NCBI RefSeq assembly: GCF_024763615.1
Contig: NC_077222.1
Coordinates: forward strand, 47,802,001 to 47,866,000
Direction: 5' to 3'
Length of the DNA stretch: 64,000 bases
DNA from: Phlebotomus papatasi
Lineage: Eukaryota; Arthropoda; Insecta; Diptera; Psychodidae
In this document: piece by piece, positions 24,901 through 32,536 of the stretch
Layout: every line of letters begins with the position of its first letter
How positions within the stretch are numbered: position 1 is the first letter of the stretch
Translations under genes and position numbers: made by a program
The notes under the pieces: model-generated
The model's database searches: none
Seen by the model: only the letters and a program-made list of their open reading frames with translations
What the model was told of the DNA's origin: nothing

Positions 24901-25038
24901 GCTGCTGATGACAATGGCACTGCCCAGAGCCGCCGATGTCGACGAGATGGTGTTGGCTTGCGGTAGTACTGGTGCCAGGGTGGAAGTCTTGCAGTTGTCG
25001 GTGGTCTCGTGAGTGACAATCCGTTTCATCCACACCAT
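1488..25038 (-). CDS. SRPK: SRPK-family SR-protein kinase gene, 5' half
   Basis: SRPKs phosphorylate Arg-Ser repeats of SR splicing factors and control their nuclear import and spliceosome use. Seen here are two shared kinase exons, 12323-12538 and 1488-1939, plus alternative first exons at 12633-13339, 14791-14807 and 24416-25038. Shared-exon splice phases are consistent (phase 2, then phase 2, then phase 1 at the donor at 1487). The second half of the kinase domain and the spacer insert lie beyond position 1, so the gene is incomplete here. Intron 2 (1940-12322) is 10.4 kb and repeat-filled. The family call is firm from the N-lobe through HTDIKPEN. Which SRPK paralogue it is cannot be decided. 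Confidence 0.93.
2293..2724. mobile_element. Palindromic MITE, Harbinger-like, copy 1
   Basis: This 432-bp foldback has termini GGGCAGAATCACATTGAC and its inverse, flanked by TTA on both sides (2290-2292, 2725-2727). A 3-bp TWA duplication is the PIF/Harbinger signature. The arms are nearly complementary along their length and it has no coding capacity. A sister copy lies at 3356-3762. Superfamily assignment rests on the target duplication and termini only. Confidence 0.8.
2803..3015. mobile_element. TA-flanked TIR MITE (GGGGGAAGTGGRGC termini)
   Basis: This 213-bp element has inverted ends GGGGGAAGTGG and CCACTTCCCCC, and TA on both sides (2801-2802, 3016-3017). The interior is largely palindromic around an AT-rich core. 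A related copy is at 53985-54165. It has no open frame. Confidence 0.75.
3356..3762. mobile_element. Palindromic MITE, Harbinger-like, copy 2
   Basis: Same termini and arms as 2293-2724, 407 bp, flanked by TAA on both sides (3353-3355, 3763-3765). The two copies lie 0.6 kb apart and carry different TWA targets, which argues for two separate insertions rather than a local duplication. Confidence 0.8.
3768..3970. mobile_element. Short TIR element (GGCTTCAGAC ends)
   Basis: The left end GGCTTCAGACTGGAGGTTTAGCC is mirrored by a right end GGCTAAGCCTTAGGTCTGAAGCC. The interior is AT-rich and non-coding. Fragments of related sequence occur near 18957-18990 and 20815-20840. The target duplication is not clear, so the superfamily is open. 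Confidence 0.6.
4133..4740. repeat. Long dispersed repeat (CTTCGGTGACC family), copy 1
   Basis: This shares ordered blocks with 36076-37490 and more weakly with 45735-46200: GGAGCTTAAAC, CTTCGGTGACC, GACCGGAAAATTCG, TTTTGAATTATTGA, AGGTCAA, and finally GCAAAGCTGGGACGC at about 4710. It also has the AACCGGTT-type motif seen in the 9.3 and 34.8 kb repeats. It is non-coding; the class is unknown. Confidence 0.7.
5460..5905 (-). repeat. Dispersed repeat, inverted partner of 16684-17110
   Basis: Read on the minus strand it starts with GGGAAGTGTACCACGGATCG, passes several GATCGGAAGGG and ATCCGTGG motifs, and ends with a run matching 17036-17100. The two copies lie 11 kb apart in opposite orientation, both within SRPK introns. 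It is probably a non-autonomous element. The target duplication was not resolved. Confidence 0.7.
5906..8421. other. AT-rich SRPK intron sequence, no feature recognised
   Basis: Very AT-rich intronic DNA with poly-A and poly-T runs. I see no exon with convincing splice sites, no RNA gene and no clear inverted-repeat element. Confidence 0.5.
8422..8637. mobile_element. TA-flanked TIR MITE (GGGGAAACCGGGGC ends)
   Basis: Inverted ends GGGGAAACCGGGGCAGA and TCTACCCCGGTCTCCTC, with TA on both sides (8420-8421, 8638-8639). It is 216 bp and non-coding. It belongs to a set of elements in this window sharing a GGGGARACYGGGG-type terminus but little internal sequence. Confidence 0.7.
9054..9253. mobile_element. 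Short TIR element (CCGTAAGTGCGAG ends)
   Basis: The left end CCGTAAGTGCGAGTGACT is mirrored at the right by CACCTGCACTTAC. A second inverted block, CCTATTCGTAAGC, lies inward on both sides. It is about 200 bp. A TA precedes the left end; the right flank is less clean. Confidence 0.6.
9260..10100. repeat. Long dispersed repeat, copy related to 34797-35480
   Basis: Ordered blocks shared with 34797-35480 include GAAATCTGAAG, AGAGCCCAAA, CGTTAACATGCC-like, AATTTCGTCCAT and several ATCGGTTGTAAACCGGTAAT motifs. It ends with GAGCATTTCGCAAAG at about 10055, the terminal motif of the 4133 and 36076 repeats, so these families are related. Some frames are open but have no recognisable protein. Confidence 0.65.
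10277..10404. mobile_element. hAT-like MITE, copy 1
   Basis: This 128-bp element has inverted ends (CTGAGGTGTGCAA / TTGCACGCCTCTG) and inner inverted GACGTTTATTCGG-type blocks. Flanks are CTTTAATT (10269-10276) and CTTTAATC (10405-10412), an 8-bp duplication with one change. The 8-bp target and CAGRGGTGTGCAA-type end fit hAT. The sister copy at 30206-30329 hit an almost identical target. Confidence 0.75.
10853..11110 (+). mobile_element. CACTGAG-ended MITE, copy 1
   Basis: One of three copies (also 28226-28479 inverted and 56553-56800). All share CCGAAAAAGTTAAAATAACA near one end, an ATCGGTGTAAA block, and a CTCAGTG right end. This copy has a slightly disrupted left terminus. Confidence 0.75.
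11217..12112. mobile_element. 896-bp TIR element (GGGGAGACTGGGGC ends), complete copy
   Basis: Termini GGGGAGACTGGGGCAAAAAG and CTTTTTGCCCCAGTTTCCCC, flanked by TA on both sides (11215-11216, 12113-12114). It is too short and AT-rich to encode a transposase, so it is non-autonomous. TA duplication suggests Tc1/mariner-type mobilisation. A partial copy is at 271-831. Confidence 0.8.
12323..12538 (-). CDS. SRPK: SRPK shared exon: acidic linker and glycine-rich loop
   Basis: This 216-nt exon begins after acceptor GTCCTTAG and ends at donor GAGTGAGT (GT at 12322-12321), phase 2 at both ends. It encodes an acidic Ser/Asp/Glu linker, then the SRPK signature YCRGGYHP, GD-FDNRY, and the ATP-loop RKLGWGHFSTVWLCWD. 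All first exons found here must join to it. It is separated from 12633-13339 by an intron of only 94 bp, while the next intron downstream is 10.4 kb. Confidence 0.95.
12633..13339 (-). CDS. SRPK: SRPK alternative first exon A (possible membrane segment)
   Basis: An ATG at 13339 with an in-frame TAA upstream (13393-13391) opens 235 codons plus 2 nt, joining in phase to 12538. Visible parts are a Ser/Thr-rich N-terminus; a hydrophobic stretch at about residues 117-137 (core IVGFIALLVILS); a Lys-rich, NLS-like block at about 174-192 (KKPKGAKKK then KKRK); and a proline-rich block at about 211-222 (PPPLPPKPPP) that could bind SH3 domains. The donor lies in a (GT)n run. Only GT at 12632 keeps frame with the next exon. 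Vertebrate SRPKs lack such a hydrophobic segment as far as I know. The open frame directly adjoining the kinase exon makes it likely real; membrane insertion is inference. Confidence 0.8.
13340..14790. other. Upstream of first exon A: probable 5' UTR/promoter region
   Basis: Contains a (CT)n tract just 5' of the exon A start on the plus strand (GA-rich on the gene strand) and pyrimidine/purine-rich DNA. A short TATA-repeat lies near 13770. No other exon is recognised. A transcription start cannot be placed from sequence alone. Confidence 0.35.
14791..14807 (-). CDS. SRPK: SRPK candidate first exon B (very short coding part)
   Basis: On the minus strand an ATG at 14807 reads M-A-P-Q-L-G up to a GTAGGT donor at 14790, phase 2, the phase needed to join 12538. 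The next in-frame stop upstream is TAA. The preceding 310 bp (to about 15118) is notably less AT-rich than its surroundings, as expected of a 5' UTR. A competing donor 4 nt further (GTAAAT) would leave the same ATG as a short upstream ORF ending in TAG. So it is either a short N-terminus isoform or a leader exon. No transcript evidence is available. Confidence 0.4.
15667..16062. mobile_element. Foldback TIR element (GTTATCACAC ends)
   Basis: Ends GTTATCACACTTGCACATTA and the inverse with GTGTGATAAC are about 396 bp apart. A second inverted pair lies inside (TAGACTTGGCCYGCAAA versus TTTGCAGGCCAAGTCCA), so the arms pair almost throughout. The class is unclear because no target duplication is convincing. 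Confidence 0.65.
16093..16245 (-). repeat. Dispersed repeat, inverted partner of 23920-24066
   Basis: Blocks CAAGGGGGAGATATTT, GTGTACACCACTTCCAGG, TTGTATGGAAGAGG, CTCGAAAATGT and GCACTTCTATTACTTAGAAA recur in reverse order and strand at 23920-24066. A degenerate relative starts at 21150. It is non-coding. Confidence 0.7.
16587..16681 (-). pseudogene. Mariner transposase fragment
   Basis: Read on the minus strand, a short frame gives E-E-P-F-L-D-L-L-S-I-G-D, a stop, then K-L, followed by E-K-D-P-E-K. This matches the ...PFLD...TGDEKW... catalytic region of mariner transposases and is clearly related to the better fragment at 22612-22690. It is a decayed relic with in-frame stops. Confidence 0.55.
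16684..17110 (+). repeat. Dispersed repeat, plus-strand copy of 5460-5905
   Basis: Starts GGGAAGTGTACCACGGATCG and carries GATCGGAAGGGGGTGAGCC, ATCACTCTACAAGGCTTCA and TTCACAACAAAAAAGGGAC. A long open frame across 16761-17045 has no recognisable domain and partly persists in the other copy, but it looks like chance. Confidence 0.7.
17130..18915. mobile_element. 1.8-kb TIR element of degenerate ~300-bp units
   Basis: Bounded by GGTGAGATTCTTAAC and its inverse, with TA on both sides (17128-17129, 18916-18917). The right end is itself a hairpin. Inside, blocks recur at about 294-302 bp: AACATACTAAAATTT at about 17968, 18258 and 18558; GACCCCTTATAGCTCGGGTC-type blocks; AACCGGAG blocks; and a GCGCCMCYWGYGGTG motif. 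The left third has a related ~357-bp unit. A (GGCC)n palindrome lies near 18768-18784. There is no transposase. A partial inverted relative is at 44885-45300. Confidence 0.6.
18916..19700. other. Intronic DNA with repeat fragments
   Basis: Holds fragments of the GGTTTAGCC-type element (18957-18990) and AT-rich sequence, including a TA-rich stretch near 19570-19640. No exon is seen. Confidence 0.4.
19713..20350. mobile_element. Possible TIR element (GTGGTATTTYKGGACA ends)
   Basis: The left end GAGTGGTATTTTTGGACA is mirrored at the right by GTCCCGAAATACCACACG. The interior has further GAAATAC-type blocks in both orientations. The ends are diverged and no clean target duplication is visible. 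Confidence 0.4.
21933..21975. repeat. (TA)n microsatellite
   Basis: An uninterrupted TA dinucleotide run of about 42 bp in the long SRPK intron. Confidence 0.95.
22003..22730 (+). pseudogene. Decayed mariner element
   Basis: The left part contains a mariner-like terminus (ATTGCATAAGTTCGCAGG, with a second CCCATAAGTTACTTC block). At 22615-22656 the plus strand reads N-D-P-F-L-D-R-L-A-T-G-D-E-K, the conserved segment with the catalytic Asp of mariner transposases, followed by a TAA at 22663 and then N-E-K-D-P-G-K-N-P. The reading frame is broken and large parts are unrecognisable, so it is a fossil. A shorter relative lies at 16587-16681 on the other strand. Confidence 0.7.
23920..24066 (+). 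repeat. Dispersed repeat, partner of 16093-16245
   Basis: Carries the block GAAGTGCAGGAAGTGCTGG through to ATATCTCCCCCTTG, the reverse complement of the 16.1 kb copy. No coding potential. Confidence 0.7.
24416..25038 (-). CDS. SRPK: SRPK alternative first exon C (Ser/Pro/Ala-rich N-terminus)
   Basis: An ATG at 25038 with an in-frame TGA a few codons upstream opens 207 codons plus 2 nt, ending at donor CCTGTGAGTATT (GT at 24415-24414). Phase 2 matches the shared exon start at 12538, which would complete a Leu codon. The encoded N-terminus starts MVWMKRIV and is Ser/Thr/Pro/Ala/His-rich with no domain, so it is probably disordered. This block is strikingly GC-rich compared with its surroundings, as expected for coding sequence. 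Splicing over the 11.9-kb intron is inferred. The open frame, upstream stop, donor and phase agree. Confidence 0.75.
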
Positions 25039-25551
25039 AGACAGAGCCTCGGAGTCTTCTTCTCATGTTTCGTTGTGGCTTTTGGGGGGTGTTTTTAGGC
25101 TGTCCCTCTCATCTCTGCCACATCTTCTCAGTCTTTCCAGCACCATTCATGGGCTTCTTATCTCCACATTCTAACCAAGAGAAAGAACGATTTCTTTTTC
25201 TTTCCTCATCCCAGCTAGCTTTTCACAAGTTTCTCCCCCCCCCCCCAATAAACCAACCCACCCTTTGGACGCACGTCACGGAGAAAACCCCCTTGTATAA
25301 TTTAACAGGGTCCTTCAACAATCAACGATAATTGTGTTTTTCATAAAAAGAAATATTTTAATGTACTGTAACTAAAAATATCAAGTTTGGTAGTATTTTA
25401 TATCCTAAATAAGAGTTCTGCTCAAAATCAGTTTCATGTCGTAGGCTCTTATCCAAGAACTAAAGCAAATTGAAGCCAACCCTGAATAATAAAATACTTC
25501 TGCACTTTATGTTAAAGCCACTCCTACTAATTTAATTATGGTCAGAATATA
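25039..25551. other. Region upstream of SRPK first exon C
   Basis: Pyrimidine-rich on the plus strand, with a C-run at about 25237-25246. Likely 5' UTR or promoter-proximal DNA for exon C. No core promoter motif can be fixed. Confidence 0.35.
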
Positions 25552-25757
25552 CAATGGTGGAAATAAGTATAATTCAACCCTATTATCCTTAAATAAACTA
25601 AACAAAAAAAGAAGTCCCGAAAAAATTCATACGTAGACCATAACTTCTTTCATGCCAACATAAAAAAATCGACATTTTGATTTTTTATTCTAAGTATTTT
25701 TAGAAATACTATAGAATTTAGTTTTTTAGGCTGGAAATAAGTATAATTCCACCACTG
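25552..25757. mobile_element. Tc1/mariner-type MITE (CARTGGTGGAA ends)
   Basis: This 206-bp element has ends CAATGGTGGAAATAAGTAT and the inverse ending CCACCACTG, flanked by TA (25550-25551, 25758-25759). CAGTGGTGG-type ends with TA targets are typical of Tc1-like transposons. It has no transposase. Confidence 0.75.
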
Positions 25758-28225
25758 TATTTAGTAGCCCTGTCACTAAGGCAAAACCTAGCACATATTC
25801 CGTAAGACTTGTTTAGAAAAGCATAGCAAAGTACATTTCAAAAATGCACTTATTATAAAAGTGAGAAACAAAAGGACAAAAGAGAGGCCATCATCACCAT
25901 TTGGAGACTATTCTTATTTTTAAAATTAAATTTTTATTAGTTGACGTGTAAGTTTGTTAAAAGTGATAGAAAGTTCAAAAGGTTCAAAATTTATTCTGGG
26001 CAAGATATAATATTTCGTATTTCTCACTATTCGGGGCGTGGCCTAATTTAATAAATAACTGGTACCTGTCAACTTTCGATGAATGCAAAGTCGTGTCTTG
26101 CTTAAGGGAAATTATGATAAAATTTTATTTTATTAGATTTTTTCAGTTCAAAACAGTCAACTTTAGTTGGTCCTAATTCTCGAAGGGGCGTGGTCTAAAA
26201 TTTAATTTTGAAAGATATTACTCAGGACATTAAACACTTTAAAAATAGAGTGAAGATATTGCACCAGTATTAAATATAAAGAATTATATAATATAATATC
26301 TATAAATATTAAAATTGTACAAAATAAATTATGATTATTATTTTAGATATATAACTGAAAACTACGTTAGAAATTAATTTGAAAAATCATCTTTAAGTTA
26401 TTTTTGAAAGACCCTAATTTTCATCAACAACCACCCACACTCGAAACTCCTTTCCAAGAACAGATCCCGTGAAAAACAAGACCTTTGGCACTCAAGACGT
26501 CAATAAAGGAGAGATTGTGGTGCTTTAATGAAATCCTAGTGCAGGACGAAGCCCATTCTAGCGATCAATCAAAACACCTCTCTGCACTTCCGTGACGTCC
26601 ACATTAAATCGATTGCTGGCGTCCGTTCTTGTCTTCCCAACACAAAGGAAAGTTCTCACCGGAAAATTTGCCACAATTCCCCCCAATTCCACCAATAAAG
26701 ATAGTCTCCAGCCCGGCCAGTGATAACGAATAAATATTATTTTGACCTCCAAAAAGAAGCTCAATCGAGAGAAATTAATTATTTCTCATTCATATTCATC
26801 CATATTTGCCCACAAAAATTTTCCGCTCCCCTCTTTCTTCTTTTTCCTCATATACAGCACAAAGCTTTACTTTTATACACAATGCACCATTTTAGCAATG
26901 CATCCCACGACTGTGGTTAAAGCTCTTGGAATAACCATCGGAATCTCTAGACACCACAGAAGCCAGTAAAAACCTCAAATGGATATAAGAGTCAATCACT
27001 CCACTTCATTCACAATAAAACTATATACCTATACTTTTCCAAAGAGTAAAATTGCAACTCTCACCCCTAAAGCCCCACAACACTTGGCAAGAAAAGAGAA
27101 CCACAAGTTATCGTAACAATATAAAAATTTCCCACCCTTTAATTTATTTTCCACGGATTATAGAATAAGAACCTCCTTGGAGGAGTTGCTTCGGCAAAAA
27201 AAACAAGCAAAATTCTTCACAATTAGAGGAAAATTTTTGGTAAGACGAGGCTTTTTTATCAAACATTCGCACACACTGACTTTTCTGGAGAAATTTTCAC
27301 ACAGAATATCGAATATTTTCCACACGTATCCATCTCACTCTCATCAAACAGACACCCCCCGTAAAACTTTGACGCTTACTCACTCACACGCCTCAGCTTT
27401 TCACTGGAAATTTCACCGGATAGAGAGTATGGATGAAAATGTTTTCTCACTCCGGCACACGATTGCCGTGTATTGAGCTTTTTCCTCGGTGATTTTCAGG
27501 AAAATTCCCGCTCATGCGCTCTCATACACAGCAGCAGGTCTTCTATTATCAAAGAAAACACTGACATGGGAAGAGAGAGAAAAAAAAGCCCAAAAGCCCA
27601 AAGAAAATATTTTCCATAGCCAAATTGGAGAAAATGACCACCTAAGTACTTTTTCACCTGAGCTTTTTCTATGTAAATGACTTCTACAGCACAGAAAAAA
27701 TTAATCATTGAACTTTAATAAAACTTGAAACACTAACCGGCCTTAAATTATTCTTCGGATTCTTTGTCTCTGCATCCCAAAAGTCATCCAATTTTGCAAA
27801 CATTTGTAAATTTATATAAATCAAACAAATACAATTCAAAAGCTGCTCTTATTTTGAATGTCGCAGGTGCCTTTGCACGTGAGATAATAAGAACAGCTAT
27901 TTGGTAAAAATCTTTTCGATGGAAAGTGGGCAATTTTTTCTGCACGTGCTTCTTTTACCAAGTACTGTTTATCTTTCATAAATATTCTCAAACAAAATCC
28001 ATTTCAAAATTTTACAGACTTATAGTACTTTAGCAATCGAAAATCATGAACTTTTTACAAAATTTTTCTAACAAAGAAAATAACAAATTTCAGTTAAGAG
28101 ACACTATAATGTAATGATTCTTCTATCCTCTTTTATTATACGATGATGAAACAGCTTAACCCTTTGCAGATGAATGGATTATCCATCGGTTTTTTACTCA
28201 TACTTCTTAATGCAAAAGATAACAT
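25758..28225. other. 5' flank of SRPK, no gene recognised
   Basis: Intergenic DNA. The GGGGCGTGG motif occurs twice (about 26034, 26195). The 26400-27600 segment is less AT-rich and could hold further 5' UTR exons or a promoter, but I cannot support a start site. Confidence 0.35.
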
Positions 28226-28479
28226 CACTGAGAAAAAAAACGGGGGTGCGATTAACTTTTGTTCCTCATAACTTTAACAGTTTTAGGAGTAAAAATATAT
28301 CAACATTTTTTAATGTTAATTTTACACATTTTTTAGGGTAAAATTAACATGAAAAAGGGTAACTTGAACCCCTAATACACCTAAAAAGCATAATATTTAC
28401 ACCGATTTCGGATCAATACTGCAGGGTAAAATAAACATTTCCGGAATATTATTTTAACTTTTTCGGATTTCTCTCAGTG
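28226..28479 (-). mobile_element. CACTGAG-ended MITE, copy 2
   Basis: Inverted copy of the element at 10853-11110 and 56553-56800: ends CACTGAG and CTCAGTG, with the CTTTTTCGGATTTCTCTCAG terminus at the right. Non-coding. Confidence 0.8.
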
Positions 28480-29175
28480 AGAATAAACAGTAACAAATTA
28501 ATTTTGAGTTCACTAAGCAAATTCAATTTTTTTACTGTTCTTTTGGTTTTGGCTAGGCATCCATAAAAGCAATTTTAGTTTCCAAAAAAAAACTTTTTTT
28601 TAAGGAAATTGACTCTGTCGAAAGAAATGTCAATTTTTTTTATAAATTCATTTTAGAATTAAATTTATAGGTCATTTAGAATTAAAACTATACGAGTAAA
28701 CAATTATATTTCCGTAGTCGTTCTTAAACGGTTGATCGAATATAGAATCCAAAGTCGAAAAAATGTTTCAGAAAGCTACAGATGACAAAAAAAAAACACA
28801 TGTAACTAAAAAAATCTAGTTTTTAATTTCCTCTATAAGTTTTGTAAAGTATCCTTTACCCATTATTGCTCAATTGATTATCACAAAAAAATTACCAAGA
28901 CCCGGTTGCATTGACCGGTTTAAATTTTTTTTAAATTAACACATATTTAAACGGTACAATGTCACTATCAAACTTAATAAATTTCTTAAAATATGCAAGT
29001 AATATATTTTTGAGTGTTTAAATTTTGTTTTTTTTTCTTCATTTCCAAGAAAAGATTATTGAGTATCCTACTCTACAGCAGTCTATTATTTGACCAAGAG
29101 CGCTAGGAAAAGCGGCCAAAAACGGTCGATAGGTTTAGTATTAAATTCTCTAAAACCCTTGAATATACATGTGTA

Positions 29176-29397
29176 GGGGAAACTGCGGTACTACCGAACA
29201 CGGGGTATCACTGAACATTGCGATTTTTTAATTAGATAATTAGATTTCAGAAGACGATACCTGTATGAATTTATAGATACTATGGGGATACTCGTCCACT
29301 GAAGAATAATAAGTCGTCATAGTCCGAACCGAATAGTTTAAAAATAAAAATCAGTGTTTCGGTGCTACCTTATGTTCGGTGGTGCCCCAGTTTCCCC
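29176..29397. mobile_element. TA-flanked TIR MITE (GGGGAAACTGCGG ends)
   Basis: Ends GGGGAAACTGCGGTACTACC and GGTGCCCCAGTTTCCCC, TA on both sides, 222 bp. Its terminus resembles those at 8422 and 11217 but the interior (ACCGAACACGGGGTATC) is different. Confidence 0.75.
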
Positions 29398-29448
29398 TAT
29401 ATAATTCAAATCAGCAACAAGTAATAAAAAGCACACTTCTTGTATAGT

Positions 29449-29750
29449 AAGGGCGTTTCAACTAGGAAAAAAATTTTTTGGCACTATTCTGAGGGTGCTC
29501 TACATGATGAGACAAGAAAGTTTTTCTTCTACGACCATATGATCAGACGCTGTTTGGAGGTGGCTGAACGACCCTCTCCTGTAGTGTAAAATCCGGTAAA
29601 ATCAGAAATTTGTTCTACAGAGAGGGTCGTTCAGCCACCTCTAAACAGCGTCTGATCATATGGTCGTAGAAGAAAAACTTTCTTGTCTCATCATGTAGAG
29701 CACCCTCAGAATACTGCCAAAAAAAATTTTTTCCTAGTTGAAACGCCCTA
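29449..29750. mobile_element. Foldback element, Mutator-like
   Basis: This 302-bp element is almost entirely two inverted arms of about 135 bp (AAGGGCGTTTCAACTAGG ... CCTAGTTGAAACGCCCTA) around a short loop at about 29590-29615. It is flanked by a perfect 9-bp duplication TTGTATAGT (29440-29448, 29751-29759). Long terminal inverted repeats plus a 9-bp target are the Mutator-like signature. The arms are near-identical, suggesting a recent insertion. Confidence 0.8.
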
Positions 29751-30205
29751 TTGTATAGTGACCCCAAAAGTACGAAAATGATCATTTTTTCTTTAGCAGG
29801 AAGCTTTAGGAAAGCTCCTACAACTTCTAAATATAATAGTTTTAAAATCATTAGAAGATAGAGGACACTTAAACATCTCTATTTCTTCAAGATTTATTGG
29901 GTTTAGACAAATAATGAATGAATTGAATTGTAGTGAAATATTTGTTTCCCTCCGGATTTCCCCTGCATATTAAAATAAAGATTTATATTGTCATATACAT
30001 GTTATTGATTTAACCCTTCAAATGATATTTCCTAAAGCTCTGTAAACTACCGTTAATTTTAAAAAAACGAATTAGAATCAGTAGAACAAAAAATTAGTTT
30101 GAAATTATTGGGAAAAAATGTAGATTTACATTTTATTCACCACTTCCAAAAAATTCAAAAGGTAAAGTTTCATGTTCCAAAAGACCTAAAAAGTATTGTT
30201 TAATT

Positions 30206-30329
30206 CAGGGGTGTGCAAAAACCGTTAGAAACTGAATAAACGTCAAAATAAGTTTGTTCAGGTAGCGTTTTGACCACAAAAGTTTAATTTGACGTTTGTT
30301 CGGTTTCAAACGGCTCTTGCACACCTCTG
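30206..30329. mobile_element. hAT-like MITE, copy 2
   Basis: Ends CAGGGGTGTGCAAAAACCG and TTGCACACCTCTG. Flanks are GTTTAATT (30198-30205) and CTTTAATT (30330-30337), 8 bp with one difference. Inner blocks match the copy at 10277-10404. Confidence 0.8.
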
Positions 30330-30337
30330 CTTTAATT

Positions 30338-31702
30338 TCATCGTAGGCCTTTGATATGTCTAGAAGAGTTGTAGATGATTAAATTACGCGTTTTTTGTGT
30401 ATAATATAATTCACATAAAGTAATTAGAATTAGAAAAAAAAGTTTGAATTTTAGAAAAAAACATATTGAAAACGTTAAAATGGGTACAGAAACAGATATA
30501 GTCGAGAGTCGGATGAATAGATTTTAAAATGAAAAGATCCTTAAAGGACCTGTTCATAAGTTTAGTATACCTTACTGCAGACACCTACCCCTCGCTGCAC
30601 AATTTTATAAGCACTTTTTAAGGCGTATAACATCACCGAAAAAATTCTTTTCACAAAATATAATATTTGGCTCAAACTTTTCATAATGTATTAATAATTT
30701 TTCAAATGATTTTATACCGCATAAAAACTTTTTTAAATGCTATCAAAAGGTTTTCTACAATAAGACGTGTGATATCATTATTTGAATTTAATTTATATTT
30801 ACTGTAAACGTCTTTTTTTCTAAATCATTTTTTTTGGAACTATCCATATTCCTACCCACCTACAATTTTCAATCGAGTTGCACCAAATTTTAACTGAAGC
30901 TACTCACTCAGGCACATTCTCTAGTAAACGGCACACCGGATTTTTGATCAATTGAAATTTAACATTGTTTTATAATGAGAAAATGATATTATTAATAATA
31001 ATTTAATACTGTTTATTACTGTTAGTAAAAATCGAATCTCGATTAAAATTTCGAATATGCTTCCTTATTAAAGATAAGTATTTCTTTGAACATTGAAAAA
31101 GATTAAATTACGTTTTATGTGCAATCCAAAATAATTCCATATTTTGATAGCTTAGTTTCGTCTGGATACTCCATCATTTATAGGAATTATCCCTAATAGT
31201 AATTCTAAAAGCACTAAAAGGAAGCTCTCCTTGCAAATATCAGCCAGCCTTTATATATTCTAGTTTTGATGTAATTAGTAAACCTTTAATTGCACCATAA
31301 ATGAGTTAAATGAGTTGAGATTCCAATTGCATATCTACAGATTAAAAGAAAGGCAATGTAAAAAAATAGCAGTGTGTTTCAAAAATATCTATTCCGTTAC
31401 AAATGAGTTGGAATTGCAGAAAAAGTATCACTTAAGAGCCCGGTTTCCTAATTTTAATCATCGCTCTCTTTTGTAATCAATTTTGTCAATAAAAATTTTA
31501 AATGTATCACATGCTTTTCCCTCTTTTCTCTTGATAAAACTAACATTACATGAACATATACCGCAAGTGCCTCAAGCAAACACGCCAACAAAATAGGCTT
31601 ATAATATATAAAATGTTATATGAATAACAGATTGTATAAATTGATTTAGCAAATCAGAACTATTGTATGAATATTCACCAATAAAAAAAATGACCATGAA
31701 AT
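30338..31702. other. Intergenic, no feature recognised
   Basis: AT-rich DNA between SRPK and the tRNA-His gene. I see no exon, RNA gene or clear repeat end. Confidence 0.45.
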
Positions 31703-31711
31703 AAAAAAAAA
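31703..31711 (-). terminator. Pol III terminator of tRNA-His
   Basis: A run of nine T on the minus strand, 30 nt after the tRNA discriminator base, as expected for RNA polymerase III termination. Confidence 0.85.
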
Positions 31712-31741
31712 GTTCCAGCCCGTGACAATGCATTGAAGCAT

Positions 31742-31813
31742 TGCCGTGAACAGGATTCGAACCTGTGTTTCCTCGGCCACAACGAGGGGTCCTGACCACT
31801 AGACGATCACGGC
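31742..31813 (-). tRNA. tRNA-His(GTG): tRNA-His, anticodon GTG
   Basis: The cloverleaf can be drawn by eye on the minus strand: acceptor stem GCCGTGA pairs with TCACGGC, D-arm GTC...GAC with AGTGGTCA loop, anticodon stem CCTCG/CGAGG with loop TTGTGGC (anticodon GTG, at 31780-31778), and T-arm ACAGG-TTCGAAT-CCTGT. No intron. The discriminator is A; CCA is not encoded. The A- and B-box promoters are intact. The G at position -1 specific to tRNA-His is not encoded and would be added after transcription. A poly-T terminator follows. Confidence 0.97.
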
Positions 31814-32536
31814 TATGCCGGAACTGAGAAGTGCTGGATTGGAAGTTCCACTCTTGCTCCATCCATGTAATACTTTCTCGCTAATCTCTATAAAGCTTTT
31901 TTCACCACTTCAAAATTTTTTCTGCTATTAAAATAAAATTTACAGCTTCCATAGTAATCTAAGAAAAAAATTGAGTATCGCAAAAAGTCTCTGTAATAAT
32001 CTTCTACCAGAGACTTCGGAACAGAGAGAGAATAGGAGCGATAACGAGAAAGACAGAGGCAAAAATATAAGACCTAAAATTACACGGAGGGGATTCGAGT
32101 TCGTATTCCAACAGAGTTTCTCAAACCTTCCATTTCATTCCAATTTGAAAGCAATCCATTGAGTGGCTAGGAATATTTGCTGACTTGCCTCACGGTCTCT
32201 CTGTTGAGAATCAAAGAAGAAATTAGTGGCATTCACAAACACTGAGATAGTGCTGCAGAATATTTTGAAAAAAACAATCAATTTTGTCAGCATTTTCGGC
32301 GTACTAAGTTCAGATAACAGACTGCCTCGACTGCCTGGACGTGATTTTGATGGAAAATATTCGAAAATCAATTCATTTTGATCAACTGTGCGTGGAAATC
32401 GTGACAAAATACCCCTTCGAAGTGTCTAGTAAATCGCAATAAATTTTGTAGTGTGTATAAACTACAGGTTGATAACCCATACAGAGATAACCAGTGTCTG
32501 AAATCAACATCCAACTGTTGACTCCTCAGATACTCA

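Noticed and set aside
31599..31862. Open frame across the tRNA-His locus
   Set aside because: It is a read-through of the tRNA gene and has no protein similarity.
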